A stretch of DNA of 64,000 bases from Bifidobacterium asteroides. Lineage in GTDB: Bacteria > Actinomycetota > Actinomycetes > Actinomycetales > Bifidobacteriaceae. A program made the translations under genes and the position numbers. This document shows positions 36,250 to 46,111 of this stretch, in pieces (the stretch's first letter is position 1; every line of letters starts with the position of its first letter). The notes below the pieces were generated by a model. The model saw only the letters and a list, made by a program, of their open reading frames with translations, was not told the DNA's origin and made no database searches. The stretch is taken from NCBI RefSeq assembly GCF_003202695.1, contig NZ_QGLL01000008.1, positions 248,001 to 312,000 of the forward strand, read 5' to 3'.

Positions 36250-36849
36250 TCACCTCTCTGGCAGTATGAACACCTGTGATACCAGCTTGCGGGCAAGATC
36301 CGGCAGGCAGGAACCAGGCAGGCAGACTGACACGTCATCAGCGCCCAACGGCAGAGCCGTCTGTTCATCAGTTGCCGTCAGGCTACCAACCAGGACGACA
36401 GTGTCCACCTGGCCGTGATGATCCACAAGATCCAGCAGCGAGACTCGGCCCGGCACCGTACCCAGACAGTCACGCAGGGTGGCAGCCGAAGCCATGTGCA
36501 GCCTCCGGCATCCGACCAGTGCTCGCACCTGGCGCAGATCAGGACGCGTTATGCCCTTGGCCACCAGGAGTATCAGCAGGCCTCCAGCATCCTCCAGCAC
36601 CAGGAATTTGGACAGGTTTTCAACAGGCAGCCCCAGAATGTCGGCAATGCCCAGTTCCAAGCCCTGGTCGATGGTGTCCAAAGGCGGATGCTGAACGACG
36701 CGCCAGTCCGCTCCTACTCCGTCCAGAAGCTCTCGCACAGCCATGGGGACAACCCGGTTCCCCGTGCCAATTGATCTTTTATCCCTATCGTCCGGAGCGC
36801 CAAGGGGTGCTCTGACTACTGATTCAGTACCGCCATTCCTGAAACTCAT
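36250..36849 (-). CDS. YbaK/EbsC-family aminoacyl-tRNA deacylase-like protein
   Basis: A 199-residue protein whose residues 35-190 match the YbaK/ProX editing fold: VQHPPLDTIDQG, LSKFLVLED with the conserved Lys, and VVLVGSLTATD. Relatives hydrolyse mischarged Cys- or Ala-tRNA(Pro). The first 35 residues are an extra, low-complexity extension; an internal ATG at 36744 would give a family-length protein, but AAAAGG supports 36849. It follows the membrane-protein gene by 10 bp, in one operon. Confidence 0.78.
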   Translation of the reverse strand: MSFRNGGTESVVRAPLGAPDDRDKRSIGTGNRVVPMAVRELLDGVGADWRVVQHPPLDTIDQGLELGIADILGLPVENLSKFLVLEDAGGLLILLVAKGITRPDLRQVRALVGCRRLHMASAATLRDCLGTVPGRVSLLDLVDHHGQVDTVVLVGSLTATDEQTALPLGADDVSVCLPGSCLPDLARKLVSQVFILPER

Positions 36850-36859
36850 GGGCGCCTTT

Positions 36860-37357
36860 TCAGTCGTTGGCCACTTCCGAGTCGGGCTTCAGCTCCTCCT
36901 CCTTCTGGCCTATCCTCTTCCTGTCTATGCGGTAGTAAGCATTGAAGAGGCCGCCGGAGGTCAGCAGGAAGACAAGGAGAACCAGCATCCATATATTCTC
37001 CGCGGCATCATATGTTTCAAGCAGTTCATAAGAGGATGAGATCATCTTCAGCCAACCTGCAACTGACACGAAGTACCAAGCAGTCGCCTGGTCAAGAAAG
37101 CTTAGCGCCCGTCGGCGCTCGGACCTGGTTCTCGTAGCCTGGCGAAGGATTTCATGCCCGCGTTTGCGTTCCAAGTGGATCTTGACGATGGGGGCCAGCC
37201 ACCACCATGGCGAAACCTCATCCCAATTCTTGCTGAGCTGATCAAAATCATCCAGGAGCTCCTGATATTCCTGCAGTTCCATAAGCCCCTGGAAGAGTGG
37301 AAATGTGAAAAGCAACCAATCCCCGATCAGAGAGACAATGGCGATGAATTGATCCAC
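36860..37357 (-). CDS. Small membrane protein, function unknown
   Basis: A 165-residue protein from GTG 37357, supported by GGAAAGG seven bases upstream. It has an N-terminal helix (about 5-22), a charged cytoplasmic region, and helices near residues 90-108 and 122-140, then a Lys/Glu-rich tail. I recognise no family. It heads an operon with the YbaK-like gene. Confidence 0.65.
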   Translation of the reverse strand: MDQFIAIVSLIGDWLLFTFPLFQGLMELQEYQELLDDFDQLSKNWDEVSPWWWLAPIVKIHLERKRGHEILRQATRTRSERRRALSFLDQATAWYFVSVAGWLKMISSSYELLETYDAAENIWMLVLLVFLLTSGGLFNAYYRIDRKRIGQKEEELKPDSEVAND

Positions 37358-37512
37358 GACCCGACCTTTCCCTTGCAGAGTCGGCACCCAAGGGCCGGCT
37401 CACGTGATTAAGCATGGCTACCATCCATCATTGTAGACACCAAGTTTCAGCCCAATCCGTGTGCAACCACTGACCTTGGGGCCGAGAGCATTAAGATTCA
37501 GCCAATACAAGA

Positions 37513-37538
37513 ATGCCCCGGATACAGCTCCGGGGCAT
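37513..37538 (-). terminator. Terminator after tRNA-Ser(UGA)
   Basis: ATGCCCCGGA (37513-37522) and TCCGGGGCAT (37529-37538) form a 10-bp stem with a 6-nt loop. On the minus strand it is followed by TCTTGTATT, so it ends the tRNA (and perhaps serS) transcript. Confidence 0.85.
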
Positions 37539-37546
37539 CAATCAGG

Positions 37547-37631
37547 CGGACAGGGCGGGATTCGAACCCGCGGTGGCTTGCGCCACAACGGTTTTCAAGA
37601 CCGTCTCTTTCGGCCGCTCAGACACCTGTCC
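37547..37631 (-). tRNA. tRNA-Ser (anticodon TGA)
   Basis: An 85-nt minus-strand cloverleaf with long variable arm. Acceptor GGACAGG pairs with CCTGTCC and the anticodon loop is CTTGAAA. CCA is not fully encoded. It lies 93 bp downstream of serS on the same strand. Confidence 0.95.
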
Positions 37632-37724
37632 ATAAGACGTGCCAAACAGGCACGTCACTCATCATACGACATCAAGGTTCGTCCAACCACCAGCGGAATG
37701 TCGGCCAAGCCCGTCAGAGAAGGC

Positions 37725-39011
37725 TCAGGCCTCCCAGGTCTTAGGCTCGATGACCTCCTTGCCGCCTACATAGGAGCGCATGGCCTCGGGGATGACGATG
37801 GATCCGTCGGCGTTCTGATGGTTTTCCAGGATGGCGACCAGCCAGCGAGTGGTGGCCAGGGTCCCGTTCAGGGTGCTGACAGGACGGGTAGAGCCGTCAT
37901 CCAGCCGTTCGCGCTCGTTGAGGCGGCGGGCCTGGTACTCGGTGCAGTTGGAGGTTGACGTCAGCTCGCGGTAGCGACCCTGGGTGGGCACCCAGGCCTC
38001 GCAGTCGAACTTGCGCGCTGCCGAGGACCCCAGGTCTCCTGCAGCGGTGTCGATGATCCTGTAAGGCACGTCCACCTTGGCCAGCATCTCCTGCTCCATG
38101 GCCAGCAGCTGCTTGTGCTGGTCACGGGAGTCTTCCTGCTTGCAGTAGACGAACATCTCCACCTTGTCGAACTGGTGGACGCGGATAATGCCCATGGTGT
38201 CCTTGCCTGCGGAGCCAGCCTCGCGCCGGTAGCAGCTGGACCAGCCGCAGTAGCGCAGCGGACCTTGGCTCAGGTCCAGAATCTCGTCCTCGTGCATGCC
38301 GGCCAGAGGGACCTCGGAAGTGCCCACCAGATACTGGTCGTCGGGCTCACGCAGACGATAGATCTCGTCGGCATGAGCGTTCAGGAAGCCGGTGCCAGCC
38401 ATGACCTCGGGCCGCACCAAGGTGGGTGTAATGGTAGGAATGAATCCATGCTCCATGGCCTGGTCCACGGCCATGGTCAGCATGGCGATTTCCAGCCGGG
38501 CCACATCCCCGCGCAGGAAGTAGAAGCGGGAACCGGAAATCTTGACGCCCCTACGCATGTCGATGCCGGCCACGCCCACGCCCAGGTCCAAGTGGTTCTT
38601 GGGTTCGAAACCCTCCTTGGCGAAATCGCGCGGGGTGCCGACCTTCTTGACCACCACGTAATCGTCCTCGCCGCCCTCGGGCGCTTCGGGCTCCACTACG
38701 TTGCTGAACCTCCACATCAAATCGGTGTACCTGGCGTTGGCCTCGTCGGAGGCTGACTTGCAGGCGTTCACCTTCTCGGACAGGTCCTTGGTCCGGGCCA
38801 GAAGGTCGGCTTTCTCATCAGGAGACGCCGAGCCCATGCGCTTGCCGAGCGACTTCTGCTCAGCCCTGCAGCTCTCGTAATCCTGGAGCGCAGCCCTGCG
38901 CTCGCTGTCCGCCTTCAGCACCTCGTCGACGAGTTCCACCGATTCGCCGCGTTTGCGCTGTGATTCACGGACAACATCCGGATGCTCCTGAATGAACCTG
39001 ATATCTAACAT
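37725..39011 (-). CDS. serS: Seryl-tRNA synthetase
   Basis: A 428-residue enzyme: an N-terminal coiled-coil arm (residues 30-105) that grips the long variable arm of tRNA-Ser, then the class II core with motif 2 [11 protein letters not shown] and motif 3 [15 protein letters not shown]. It charges tRNA-Ser. The ATG at 39011 starts [12 protein letters not shown], the family-standard N-terminus. It sits between an L-serine dehydratase operon and a tRNA-Ser gene. Confidence 0.97.
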   Translation of the reverse strand: MLDIRFIQEHPDVVRESQRKRGESVELVDEVLKADSERRAALQDYESCRAEQKSLGKRMGSASPDEKADLLARTKDLSEKVNACKSASDEANARYTDLMWRFSNVVEPEAPEGGEDDYVVVKKVGTPRDFAKEGFEPKNHLDLGVGVAGIDMRRGVKISGSRFYFLRGDVARLEIAMLTMAVDQAMEHGFIPTITPTLVRPEVMAGTGFLNAHADEIYRLREPDDQYLVGTSEVPLAGMHEDEILDLSQGPLRYCGWSSCYRREAGSAGKDTMGIIRVHQFDKVEMFVYCKQEDSRDQHKQLLAMEQEMLAKVDVPYRIIDTAAGDLGSSAARKFDCEAWVPTQGRYRELTSTSNCTEYQARRLNERERLDDGSTRPVSTLNGTLATTRWLVAILENHQNADGSIVIPEAMRSYVGGKEVIEPKTWEA

Positions 39012-39180
39012 ATTTGAATTGTATGACTTTCAGGAGACACGGAAACCGGCCTCGCATACCTCTTTCCGAGCGTTATGGCCTCGGCCCCAACCGGCCCGGC
39101 CGCCGCCGACCAGCCAGGAAGAGCAACCACGATGGAAGGCGGCCAGGGACCATCCGTCCCTTATATGCGTCTGCCAGACA

Positions 39181-40056
39181 TCACTTGCCGAATACCGTCT
39201 TGCGGAACCGCTTACCGGTGGGAGTGCCTGCAAGCCCGCCCATGCCGGTCTCCCTCAGTGATGAGGGCATGCTTTCGCCTATGGATCTCATGGCTGCGAT
39301 GACCTCATCGGGCGGAATCCTGCTGACGCCGCCTGACAAAGCGATATCAGCAGCAATCAAAGCATTGGCAGTACCGATGGCGTTGCGGTTTACGCAAGGG
39401 ACCTCCACCAGGCCGGCCACAGGATCGCAGACAAGTCCTAGCAGATTGCTCAGGGCTATGGCGAAGGCCTGGGCACTGGCATCAGGATCGCCTCCTGCAC
39501 CCTCAACCGCTGCAGCAGCGGCCATGCCGGATGCGCTGCCCACCTCGGCCTGACAGCCTCCTGTAGCTCCGGAGATCATCGCCTTGTTGGCCGTAATCAG
39601 CCCGAAAGCCCCTGCCGTGAACAGGCAACGGATCAGCCCATCGTCATCCAGCCCCAGTCGGTTCTTGAGCACGGTGAGCACTCCGGGCAGAGTTCCCGAG
39701 GAGCCGGCTGTAGGCGTCGCGCAGATGATGCCCATGGCCGCGTTCACCTCATTGGTAGCCATGGCGGCCTCAACGGCCTGCAACATGGCATCGCCGCTCA
39801 GGCTGGTTCCTGTCTTCCGGTAATGCTCCAACTGAGCAGCCTGTCCACCGCTCAGCCCGGTCTTGGAAAACACGCCATCTCCCTGGGACCCCTTGGCCAC
39901 GGCAGCCTGCATGACCTGCAGGTTCTTGGCCATTCTTGCCCAGATCTGCTCACGAGTCTGGCGGGAACGCCGCACCTCCTCGTCGATGGCCACTTCAGAT
40001 ATCGACGAGCCGCGCTCTTCGGCCATACTCACGAGTTCAGCGATCGAAGCGAACAT
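39181..40056 (-). CDS. sdaAA: L-serine dehydratase, alpha subunit
   Basis: A 291-residue subunit of the iron-sulfur L-serine dehydratase (split, Bacillus-type). Candidate [4Fe-4S] ligand cysteines lie in GGCQAEVGSASG, VCDPVAGLVEVPCVNRN and ICATPTAG. It deaminates L-serine to pyruvate and ammonia. It follows the beta-subunit gene after 12 bp. Confidence 0.93.
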   Translation of the reverse strand: MFASIAELVSMAEERGSSISEVAIDEEVRRSRQTREQIWARMAKNLQVMQAAVAKGSQGDGVFSKTGLSGGQAAQLEHYRKTGTSLSGDAMLQAVEAAMATNEVNAAMGIICATPTAGSSGTLPGVLTVLKNRLGLDDDGLIRCLFTAGAFGLITANKAMISGATGGCQAEVGSASGMAAAAAVEGAGGDPDASAQAFAIALSNLLGLVCDPVAGLVEVPCVNRNAIGTANALIAADIALSGGVSRIPPDEVIAAMRSIGESMPSSLRETGMGGLAGTPTGKRFRKTVFGK

Positions 40057-40068
40057 GCGCCATGCCTC

Positions 40069-40746
40069 CTAGTCGATATAAATCATGCGGGACGAGTGAC
40101 CCGCGATCTGCTTATGCCGCTGCGTAGACAGCGGGTTGTCCAAATCGAACTCGTAGACCGCCATGCCGGCCGGACCTTCAGGCTCGTATCTGGTCTCCTT
40201 GGTCACGCCCTCTTCGCGAAGCAGATCTCGTATGCGCTCCAATCGCCGACCGGCGACGTTTTCGGATTCATCCGATTCCACCAGCAGGATGGGCAGAAGC
40301 CCTGGAGGAGTGATCAGACATCCATCCAAGTTGATGCGTCGCACCTCAATGGTCCCGCCCCCGATGGAACAAGCCGCATAGATCACTCGACCGGCTGGGC
40401 CCTGCAAATCCAGGACGGCGGTGTTCGGATGGTCGATGGGGCTGGGCTCATCCTCCTCGTGGAAGGTCAGATCCATGCCCTGCCTGCGGGCGATGCCGAT
40501 AGCATCAGGCACCCGAGGGTCATCCGGGGCAAAACCTAGAAGGCCGCTGATGATGGCATAGTCGGTACCGTGGCCGCTGTGCGTGCGAGCGAAGGAATCA
40601 TAATAATGGATATCAGCACGGCTTGGAACACCCCCAGCAAGGATGTGGCCAACCCTGCCAATGGCCACTGCCCCAGCCGTATGCGAGCTGGAGGGTCCAA
40701 TCATGATGGGACCTATGATGTCGAACACGCTCTTGTACTTATCCAT
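40069..40746 (-). CDS. sdaAB: L-serine dehydratase, beta subunit
   Basis: A 225-residue protein beginning MDKYKSVFDIIGPIMIGPSS, with the diagnostic GPSSSHTAGAV motif and a C-terminal ACT-like region that may bind serine. It pairs with the alpha subunit directly downstream. AGGAGG precedes the ATG at 40746; an upstream open frame of 42 codons lacks similarity. Confidence 0.93.
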   Translation of the reverse strand: MDKYKSVFDIIGPIMIGPSSSHTAGAVAIGRVGHILAGGVPSRADIHYYDSFARTHSGHGTDYAIISGLLGFAPDDPRVPDAIGIARRQGMDLTFHEEDEPSPIDHPNTAVLDLQGPAGRVIYAACSIGGGTIEVRRINLDGCLITPPGLLPILLVESDESENVAGRRLERIRDLLREEGVTKETRYEPEGPAGMAVYEFDLDNPLSTQRHKQIAGHSSRMIYID

Positions 40747-40966
40747 GCCTGCCTCCTCTTCCCATACCCCCGGGCTTTCCCAGACTTCCAGCGCGCGAAG
40801 CCGTTGCAGCTCCAGACCGAAGGGACCACATGGACCGAATGACATCATAACTTTGCAGTTTCCATAACTCAATCAGCTCATACTGTCAGCGTGATTGCTG
40901 TAGAGGGTTCGTTCACGTCGGACACACCCAGGAAAATCGGGTCGGCACCGCGCGCACAATGGAGGC

Positions 40967-42061
40967 ATGCCAATTCCAGCGGTCGTCATCCTCGGCATCC
41001 TAGCGGTGGCGGCCATTGTCGTCACGGCGGTGGTGCTGATTGTCCGTGCCCAAAGGCGGCATAGGTTCGCCATGCAGATCCTGGCTCGGGACGACGACCA
41101 ACTCAGCTATGCTTTCGTCATCAACCCCTCCAAACCCCAGGCCGCCGCTGCCCGCGAGCGCATCCAGCAATACTGCCACGACAAGGGCATCCGCGAATTC
41201 AGTTTCATCGAAACCCGGCTGGACAGGGACGGGAGAGCTTGCGCCCGCATGGCATTGGACCGTGGAGTCAACGTAGTCGTAGCCGTCGGCGGGGACGGAA
41301 CCGTGCGCACAGTGGCCAGCGCCATGGCATCCAGCGACCATGTCATGGGCATCATCCCCATTGGGACCGGCAACCTCTTCGCACGTAACATGGGCATACC
41401 TGTGGGCGATCTGGACGCCGCCCTGGCCGTGGCTACCTCGCACGGATCCACTCAGGTCGACGTAGGCCGCATGGCCCTGCTGGACGAGAAGGATCAGGAG
41501 CGTCGGCGCGGCCATGCCTTCCTGATCATCGCCGGCATCGGCTTCGACGCCCTGATGATCGACGACACCGATCCCAATCTGAAGAAGACAGTCAGCTGGC
41601 TGGCCTACTTCATCAGCGGCGCCAAACATTTGTTTGCGCCCAAATACACGGCCGACATCACCATCACACGACCCGATCAGGTCACACAGACCAACACCTC
41701 AGTGACCTTCCGCACCTTCATGGCCGGCAACTGCGGGGAGATCCCAGGATTCTCCCTGATGCCCGACGCCTCCTACAAAGACGGCATCCTGGACTTCGAG
41801 ATCATCGACACCTCAGCAGGCCTGATCGGCTGGGCCAACCTCTTTGGTGATGTGATGCATCAGACCATCACCCGCAAGGCCAGCCAGAGCCCTTTGTCGA
41901 CCAACTCCACCATCGTTCAGCTGCAGGGATCCAAGGCGGAGATCCGCCTGGAGAAGCCCGCCCTGGCCCAGGTGGACGGCGACATTCTGGGCGAGACCCG
42001 CCATCTGGCGATCAGCGTGGAGCACCGGGCCCTGAATGTTCGCGTGCCCCGATCAGACTGA
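40967..42061 (+). CDS. Diacylglycerol kinase-like lipid kinase
   Basis: A 364-residue protein with one N-terminal membrane helix (residues 3-27) and a DAGK catalytic domain: [13 protein letters not shown] near residue 107, [18 protein letters not shown], and the C-terminal beta-sandwich. The family phosphorylates diacylglycerol or related lipids at the membrane; the precise substrate is uncertain. Confidence 0.88.
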   Translation: MPIPAVVILGILAVAAIVVTAVVLIVRAQRRHRFAMQILARDDDQLSYAFVINPSKPQAAAARERIQQYCHDKGIREFSFIETRLDRDGRACARMALDRGVNVVVAVGGDGTVRTVASAMASSDHVMGIIPIGTGNLFARNMGIPVGDLDAALAVATSHGSTQVDVGRMALLDEKDQERRRGHAFLIIAGIGFDALMIDDTDPNLKKTVSWLAYFISGAKHLFAPKYTADITITRPDQVTQTNTSVTFRTFMAGNCGEIPGFSLMPDASYKDGILDFEIIDTSAGLIGWANLFGDVMHQTITRKASQSPLSTNSTIVQLQGSKAEIRLEKPALAQVDGDILGETRHLAISVEHRALNVRVPRSD

Positions 42062-42126
42062 AACCGGACGACCGCCTCCCCCCTCGCCCGCCATCTTTCT
42101 CATGCCGGGGTGGCATGATGGGAGCC

Positions 42127-43800
42127 ATGACAGCACAGAACGCGGGCAGGCCCGCCAGCCCAGAAGATCTGATCAACGTCGACGATCTGATCGGCAAGTA
42201 CTACGATCTCATCCCCGACCCTTCAACTCCCTCCCAGCGGGTGTCCTTCGGCACCTCCGGACATCGTGGCTCCGCTCTGACTACCTCCTTCAACGAGGCC
42301 CACATCGTGGCTATCAGCCAGGCCATAGCCGAACAGAGAACCAAGGATGGGGTCACTGGACCTCTCTATTTGGGCCGCGACACGCATGCCCTCTCCCTGC
42401 CGGCCTGGAAGACGGCCATCGAGGTCCTGACCGCAAACGGCGTACGGGTGCGCATCGACGCCAACGATGACTACACCCCCACGCCCACCGTCTCCCAGGC
42501 CATCCTGACACACAACCGGGCGGCCGATGGAACCCAGCGCTTCTCCGGCAAGGACCTGGCTGACGGCATTGTGGTCACCCCTTCCCACAACCCGCCCACC
42601 GATGGCGGGTTCAAGTACGACCCGCCCACTGGCGGTCCGGCTCCGGCCGAAACCACCAACGCCATAGCGCGACGGGCCAATGAGCTCCTGGGCAGCTATA
42701 GGCAGGTCAAGCGGATACCCTTCGAAGATGCCGTCAAGTCCGACCTTGTGGAGCGCTTCGACTACCGGGAACATTATGTGGCCGACCTGGGCAATGTCAT
42801 CGACTTCGACCTGATCAGATCCTCGGGGGTCCGCCTGGGCATTGATCCTCTGGGCGGAGCCTCGGTCAATTACTGGCCGCTGATCAATGAAAAGTACGGT
42901 CTGAACATCGGTGTCATCAACCCTGAGGTGGATCCGACCTGGCGGTTCATGACCATCGACCACGATGGGAAGATCCGCATGGATCCCAGCTCCCCCTATG
43001 CCATGAAAGGCCTGGTGGATCGTCTCAATGCAGGAGCCTGGGGCTCCTATGACCTGGTCGGAGGCACGGATCCGGATGCTGACAGGCATGGCATCGTCTG
43101 CCCAGGAACCGGGGTCATGAATCCCAATCACTACATCGCCGTCTGCGTGGAATACCTCTTCTCGGGCAACCGACCCGGATGGCCCCAGGGCTCCGGCATA
43201 GGCAAGACCCTGGTGTCCTCCTCGCTGATCGACCGCGTGGCCGCTTCCATCGGCGCCAGGCTGATCGAGGTGCCTGTGGGCTTCAAATGGTTCGTCGACC
43301 CCCTCTTCAAGGGCGAAGTGGCCTTCGGCGGCGAAGAGAGTTCCGGGATGAGCTTTCTGCGCCGGGACGGTCATGTCTGGACGACGGACAAGGACGGGCT
43401 GATCCCCGACCTCTTGGCTGCCGAGATTACAGCCAAGACCGGAAAGAACCCGGCCCAGCTCCACCAGGAGCAGGTGGATCGCTTCGGCCAAAGCTGGTAC
43501 AAGCGGGTGGACACCCCGACCACCTTGGAGCAGAAGCAGAAGTTCACCCAGCTGAACGGCGACGATGTGGCGGCCTCCACCCTGGCTGGCGAGCCCATCA
43601 CTGCCAAGCTGACCGAAGCCCCGGGCAATGGCGCCAAAATCGGTGGCATCAAGGTAACCACCCAGAACAATTGGTTCGCTGCCCGCCCCTCCGGCACCGA
43701 GAACATATACAAGGTCTACGCCGAATCCTTCGTCTCCCCTGAGGCCCTGGACCAGGTCCTGGACGAGGCCGGCCAGGTGGTCGCCAAGGCCTTGGGCTGA
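42127..43800 (+). CDS. pgm: Phosphoglucomutase (alpha-D-glucose phosphate-specific)
   Basis: A 557-residue enzyme with the catalytic Ser loop [13 protein letters not shown], metal loop [11 protein letters not shown], sugar-binding [10 protein letters not shown] and phosphate-binding [11 protein letters not shown]. It interconverts glucose-1- and glucose-6-phosphate, feeding glycogen and UDP-glucose (used by GalE). The frame begins MMGAMTAQ at 42115; I prefer the third Met at 42127 but the start is open. Confidence 0.95.
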   Translation: MTAQNAGRPASPEDLINVDDLIGKYYDLIPDPSTPSQRVSFGTSGHRGSALTTSFNEAHIVAISQAIAEQRTKDGVTGPLYLGRDTHALSLPAWKTAIEVLTANGVRVRIDANDDYTPTPTVSQAILTHNRAADGTQRFSGKDLADGIVVTPSHNPPTDGGFKYDPPTGGPAPAETTNAIARRANELLGSYRQVKRIPFEDAVKSDLVERFDYREHYVADLGNVIDFDLIRSSGVRLGIDPLGGASVNYWPLINEKYGLNIGVINPEVDPTWRFMTIDHDGKIRMDPSSPYAMKGLVDRLNAGAWGSYDLVGGTDPDADRHGIVCPGTGVMNPNHYIAVCVEYLFSGNRPGWPQGSGIGKTLVSSSLIDRVAASIGARLIEVPVGFKWFVDPLFKGEVAFGGEESSGMSFLRRDGHVWTTDKDGLIPDLLAAEITAKTGKNPAQLHQEQVDRFGQSWYKRVDTPTTLEQKQKFTQLNGDDVAASTLAGEPITAKLTEAPGNGAKIGGIKVTTQNNWFAARPSGTENIYKVYAESFVSPEALDQVLDEAGQVVAKALG

Positions 43801-43829
43801 TCTGCAGACAAGACCGCCTGCCCTCCCTC

Positions 43830-43857
43830 CCCCGCATCAGTCATCACTGACGCGGGG
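43830..43857 (+). terminator. Terminator after pgm
   Basis: CCCCGC (43830-43835) and GCGGGG (43852-43857) enclose an inner TCAGT/ACTGA pair, forming one stem with a single mismatch, followed by TTCTCTATCT. Confidence 0.7.
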
Positions 43858-43887
43858 TTCTCTATCTCCCTGTCTAGGCTGGAAGCC

Positions 43888-44994
43888 ATGACCAATGGCA
43901 AGAATCTGGTCGTCTCGACCGATGGCAGCGCACTGAGCAATCCCAACGGCCCCATGGGCTGGGCCTGGGCCGATCATGAGGACGGCGACGCGGATGCAGG
44001 AGGCGCGAGCAACGGCACAAATCAGATCGGCGAACTGTGCGCCGTGCTGCAGGCGCTGCGAGCCCACCCAGGCGAGCGCCCGCTGGTCATCGAAACCGAC
44101 TCCCAGTACGCTATCAACTGCTCCACAACCTGGGTGCCCGGGTGGAAGAAGAAAGGCTGGAAGAACTCCCAAGGCAGGCCTGTCAAAAACAGGCCCCTGA
44201 TCGAAGCCATCGACCGGGAGATCCAGATCCGGCCGGGATCAGTCAGGTTTGTCTGGGTCAAGGGTCATGCCGGCGACGTCTTCAACGAGAAAGTGGACAC
44301 TCTGGCCCGTGGCTATGCTACGGCAGCAGGCAGGGGCGACCGAGAAGGATGTATGCCCATCGAGGGCTGGCGCTCGCTGCTGGCCTCCCCCTATGCTAAG
44401 GGCACGCAGGTGCCGTCCGCAGTCAAGGCTGAACTGGACGGAGGACTCCAAGTTCTGGACAAGCTGGGTCGCAAGAAGGCTGGCCTGGACCAGGAAGAGC
44501 AGAAAGACCTGGCCGAAACCGCCATCGAGTCCGAGGCTGTGGATGCCGATCAGGCCGAGTCGGTGAAAGAAACATTCCCAGGGTCGCCAAAGGCACAGGA
44601 CGTCGAAGAGAGCCAAATCACAGCAGCGACAGGATCGGAGCCGTCGGATTACCAGCAGACAGCGGACGCAGAAGATGATGCGACACCTGAGGCAGTCGAT
44701 GGCACACCCGCCCCTGACCTACCCGATGGTCAGGAGGACGAAGTCTCATCTGCTTTCGACAACACTTCGGACACCGACCCGGTTGCCCGGGAGGCCAAAA
44801 ATTCAGGCGCTCGAGGACTGAGAGCCAGCGGCCGCATCCGCATCACGCCGCCCCCGTCCGGCAGCAGCATGTTCACGGGGCACGACCTGCATATCGTCGG
44901 CAGCATCGATCTGGACGCGGCCATTGACCCTGACGGCTACGTGACCATACGGGAGGCGCCTTTCCGTCTGCACGCCATCGAAGTGGAGGATTGA
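43888..44994 (+). CDS. rnhA: Ribonuclease HI with long C-terminal extension
   Basis: A 368-residue protein, more than twice the usual RNase HI length of about 155. Residues 5-155 have the catalytic acidic residues in STDGSALSN, IGELCAVLQAL, ETDSQYAI and GDVFNEKVDTLA. The middle (about 180-300) is acidic and disordered-looking, rich in Glu, Asp, Ala and Thr. The last 70 residues look folded again (FTGHDLHIVGSIDLDAAID). The enzyme degrades RNA in RNA-DNA hybrids; the role of the extension is unknown. Confidence 0.9.
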   Translation: MTNGKNLVVSTDGSALSNPNGPMGWAWADHEDGDADAGGASNGTNQIGELCAVLQALRAHPGERPLVIETDSQYAINCSTTWVPGWKKKGWKNSQGRPVKNRPLIEAIDREIQIRPGSVRFVWVKGHAGDVFNEKVDTLARGYATAAGRGDREGCMPIEGWRSLLASPYAKGTQVPSAVKAELDGGLQVLDKLGRKKAGLDQEEQKDLAETAIESEAVDADQAESVKETFPGSPKAQDVEESQITAATGSEPSDYQQTADAEDDATPEAVDGTPAPDLPDGQEDEVSSAFDNTSDTDPVAREAKNSGARGLRASGRIRITPPPSGSSMFTGHDLHIVGSIDLDAAIDPDGYVTIREAPFRLHAIEVED

Positions 44995-45100
44995 GCGACT
45001 CATGAACCGTCAGGGGCCATCATCTACACTGGAGTGAACCTGAACCAACAAAACCCGCAGACACCAGCGGTTAAACGCATGCGGGCATAAAGGAGCGTGT

Positions 45101-45799
45101 ATGGACAAGACCGAGCAGGACAGACTGAAGAAAGCCGCCGGCATCGAGGCAGCCAAACTGGTCGAGAACGGCATGACCGCCGGGCTGGGCACCGGATCGA
45201 CGGTCCGGTTCTTCGTGGATGAACTGGGACGGCGCGTCAAGGAAGAGGGTTTGGAGTTCACCGGGGTGACTACCTCACGGCGGACCAAGGAACAGGCCGA
45301 GAGCTATGGAATTCGCATCGTCGACATCGACCAGGCGGACCATATCGATATCACCATCGATGGCGCCGACGAGGTTGACAAGGACTTCAACGGCATCAAG
45401 GGCGGAGGCGCAGCCCTGCTCTGGGAGAAAATCGTGGCCGTCAATTCTCAAAGGATCGTCTGGATCGTGGACGAGTCCAAGGTGGTCGACACCATCGGCC
45501 GCTTCCCCCTGCCAGTAGAGGTCATCCCCTTCGGCGAGCGCCACGTCCTGGACCGCTTCAAGGAGCGCGGCTATAACCCGGTACTGCGGCTGGACGGCCA
45601 GGGACATCCGGTTCTGACCGACGAGCACAACCACATCATCGATCTTCATTTGGACCGGATTGAACACCCGCAGGATCTGGCTCAGGACCTGATCACCACC
45701 GTGGGCGTCGTGGAACACGGCCTCTTCCTCAACATGGTTGACACGGTCATCGTGGGCGATCCCAATGGCCCCCGAGTCATGACCAACGCCAACAAGTGA
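45101..45799 (+). CDS. rpiA: Ribose-5-phosphate isomerase A
   Basis: A 232-residue enzyme with GLGTGSTVRFF (phosphate loop), TIDGADEVD (catalytic Asp) and KGGGAALLWEKIVA (catalytic Glu and Lys). It interconverts ribose-5- and ribulose-5-phosphate, which in bifidobacteria serves the fructose-6-phosphate phosphoketolase pathway. AAAGGAG precedes the ATG. Confidence 0.96.
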   Translation: MDKTEQDRLKKAAGIEAAKLVENGMTAGLGTGSTVRFFVDELGRRVKEEGLEFTGVTTSRRTKEQAESYGIRIVDIDQADHIDITIDGADEVDKDFNGIKGGGAALLWEKIVAVNSQRIVWIVDESKVVDTIGRFPLPVEVIPFGERHVLDRFKERGYNPVLRLDGQGHPVLTDEHNHIIDLHLDRIEHPQDLAQDLITTVGVVEHGLFLNMVDTVIVGDPNGPRVMTNANK

Positions 45800-45887
45800 T
45801 GATCAGCGATCATCCAGCCTCTCAGCTGGCGGCACGCTAAAACAGGTCGAGAGCATTACTGGCCTCGATGACTGGCGATGATATATA

Positions 45888-45924
45888 TGAAGCCTCCCGC
45901 ATCCATCCGGTGCGGGAGGCTTCA
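45888..45924. terminator. Bidirectional terminator between rpiA and bS22
   Basis: TGAAGCCTCCCGCA (45888-45901) pairs perfectly with TGCGGGAGGCTTCA (45911-45924), 14 bp around a 9-nt loop. It lies between converging genes; the minus-strand side continues into TATATATC. Confidence 0.85.
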
Positions 45925-45954
45925 TTGGCCTTAGCAGGCCCATAAGTCATAAAG

Positions 45955-46044
45955 CTACTTGCGCTGGTGACGAGTCTTGCGCAGCAGCTTGCGGTGCTTC
46001 TTCTTGCTCATCCGCTTGCGGCGCTTCTTGATGACAGAACCCAT
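45955..46044 (-). CDS. Ribosomal protein bS22 (small basic actinobacterial protein)
   Basis: A 29-codon gene encoding MGSVIKKRRKRMSKKKHRKL and nine more residues, the near-invariant, extremely basic actinobacterial protein found on the 30S subunit near the decoding centre (bS22, AURKAIP1/COX24-like). It ends HQRK, about four residues shorter than the mycobacterial form as I recall it. AAGGATCGGAGG-like sequence upstream gives a ribosome binding site. Confidence 0.9.
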   Translation of the reverse strand: MGSVIKKRRKRMSKKKHRKLLRKTRHQRK

Positions 46045-46111
46045 CCGAGCCTCCGATCCTTAGTTACCTGGAAGTGTCCAACTTGCTTATCGTACACCGG
46101 TTGCGGGACGA

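Noticed and set aside
39012-39180. T-box or other riboswitch before serS
   Set aside because: I could not find the conserved T-box sequence or a specifier stem; only a 6-bp AGGGAC/GTCCCT hairpin is visible.
42223-43491. 422-codon minus-strand frame inside pgm
   Set aside because: It is a shadow of phosphoglucomutase in high-G+C sequence.
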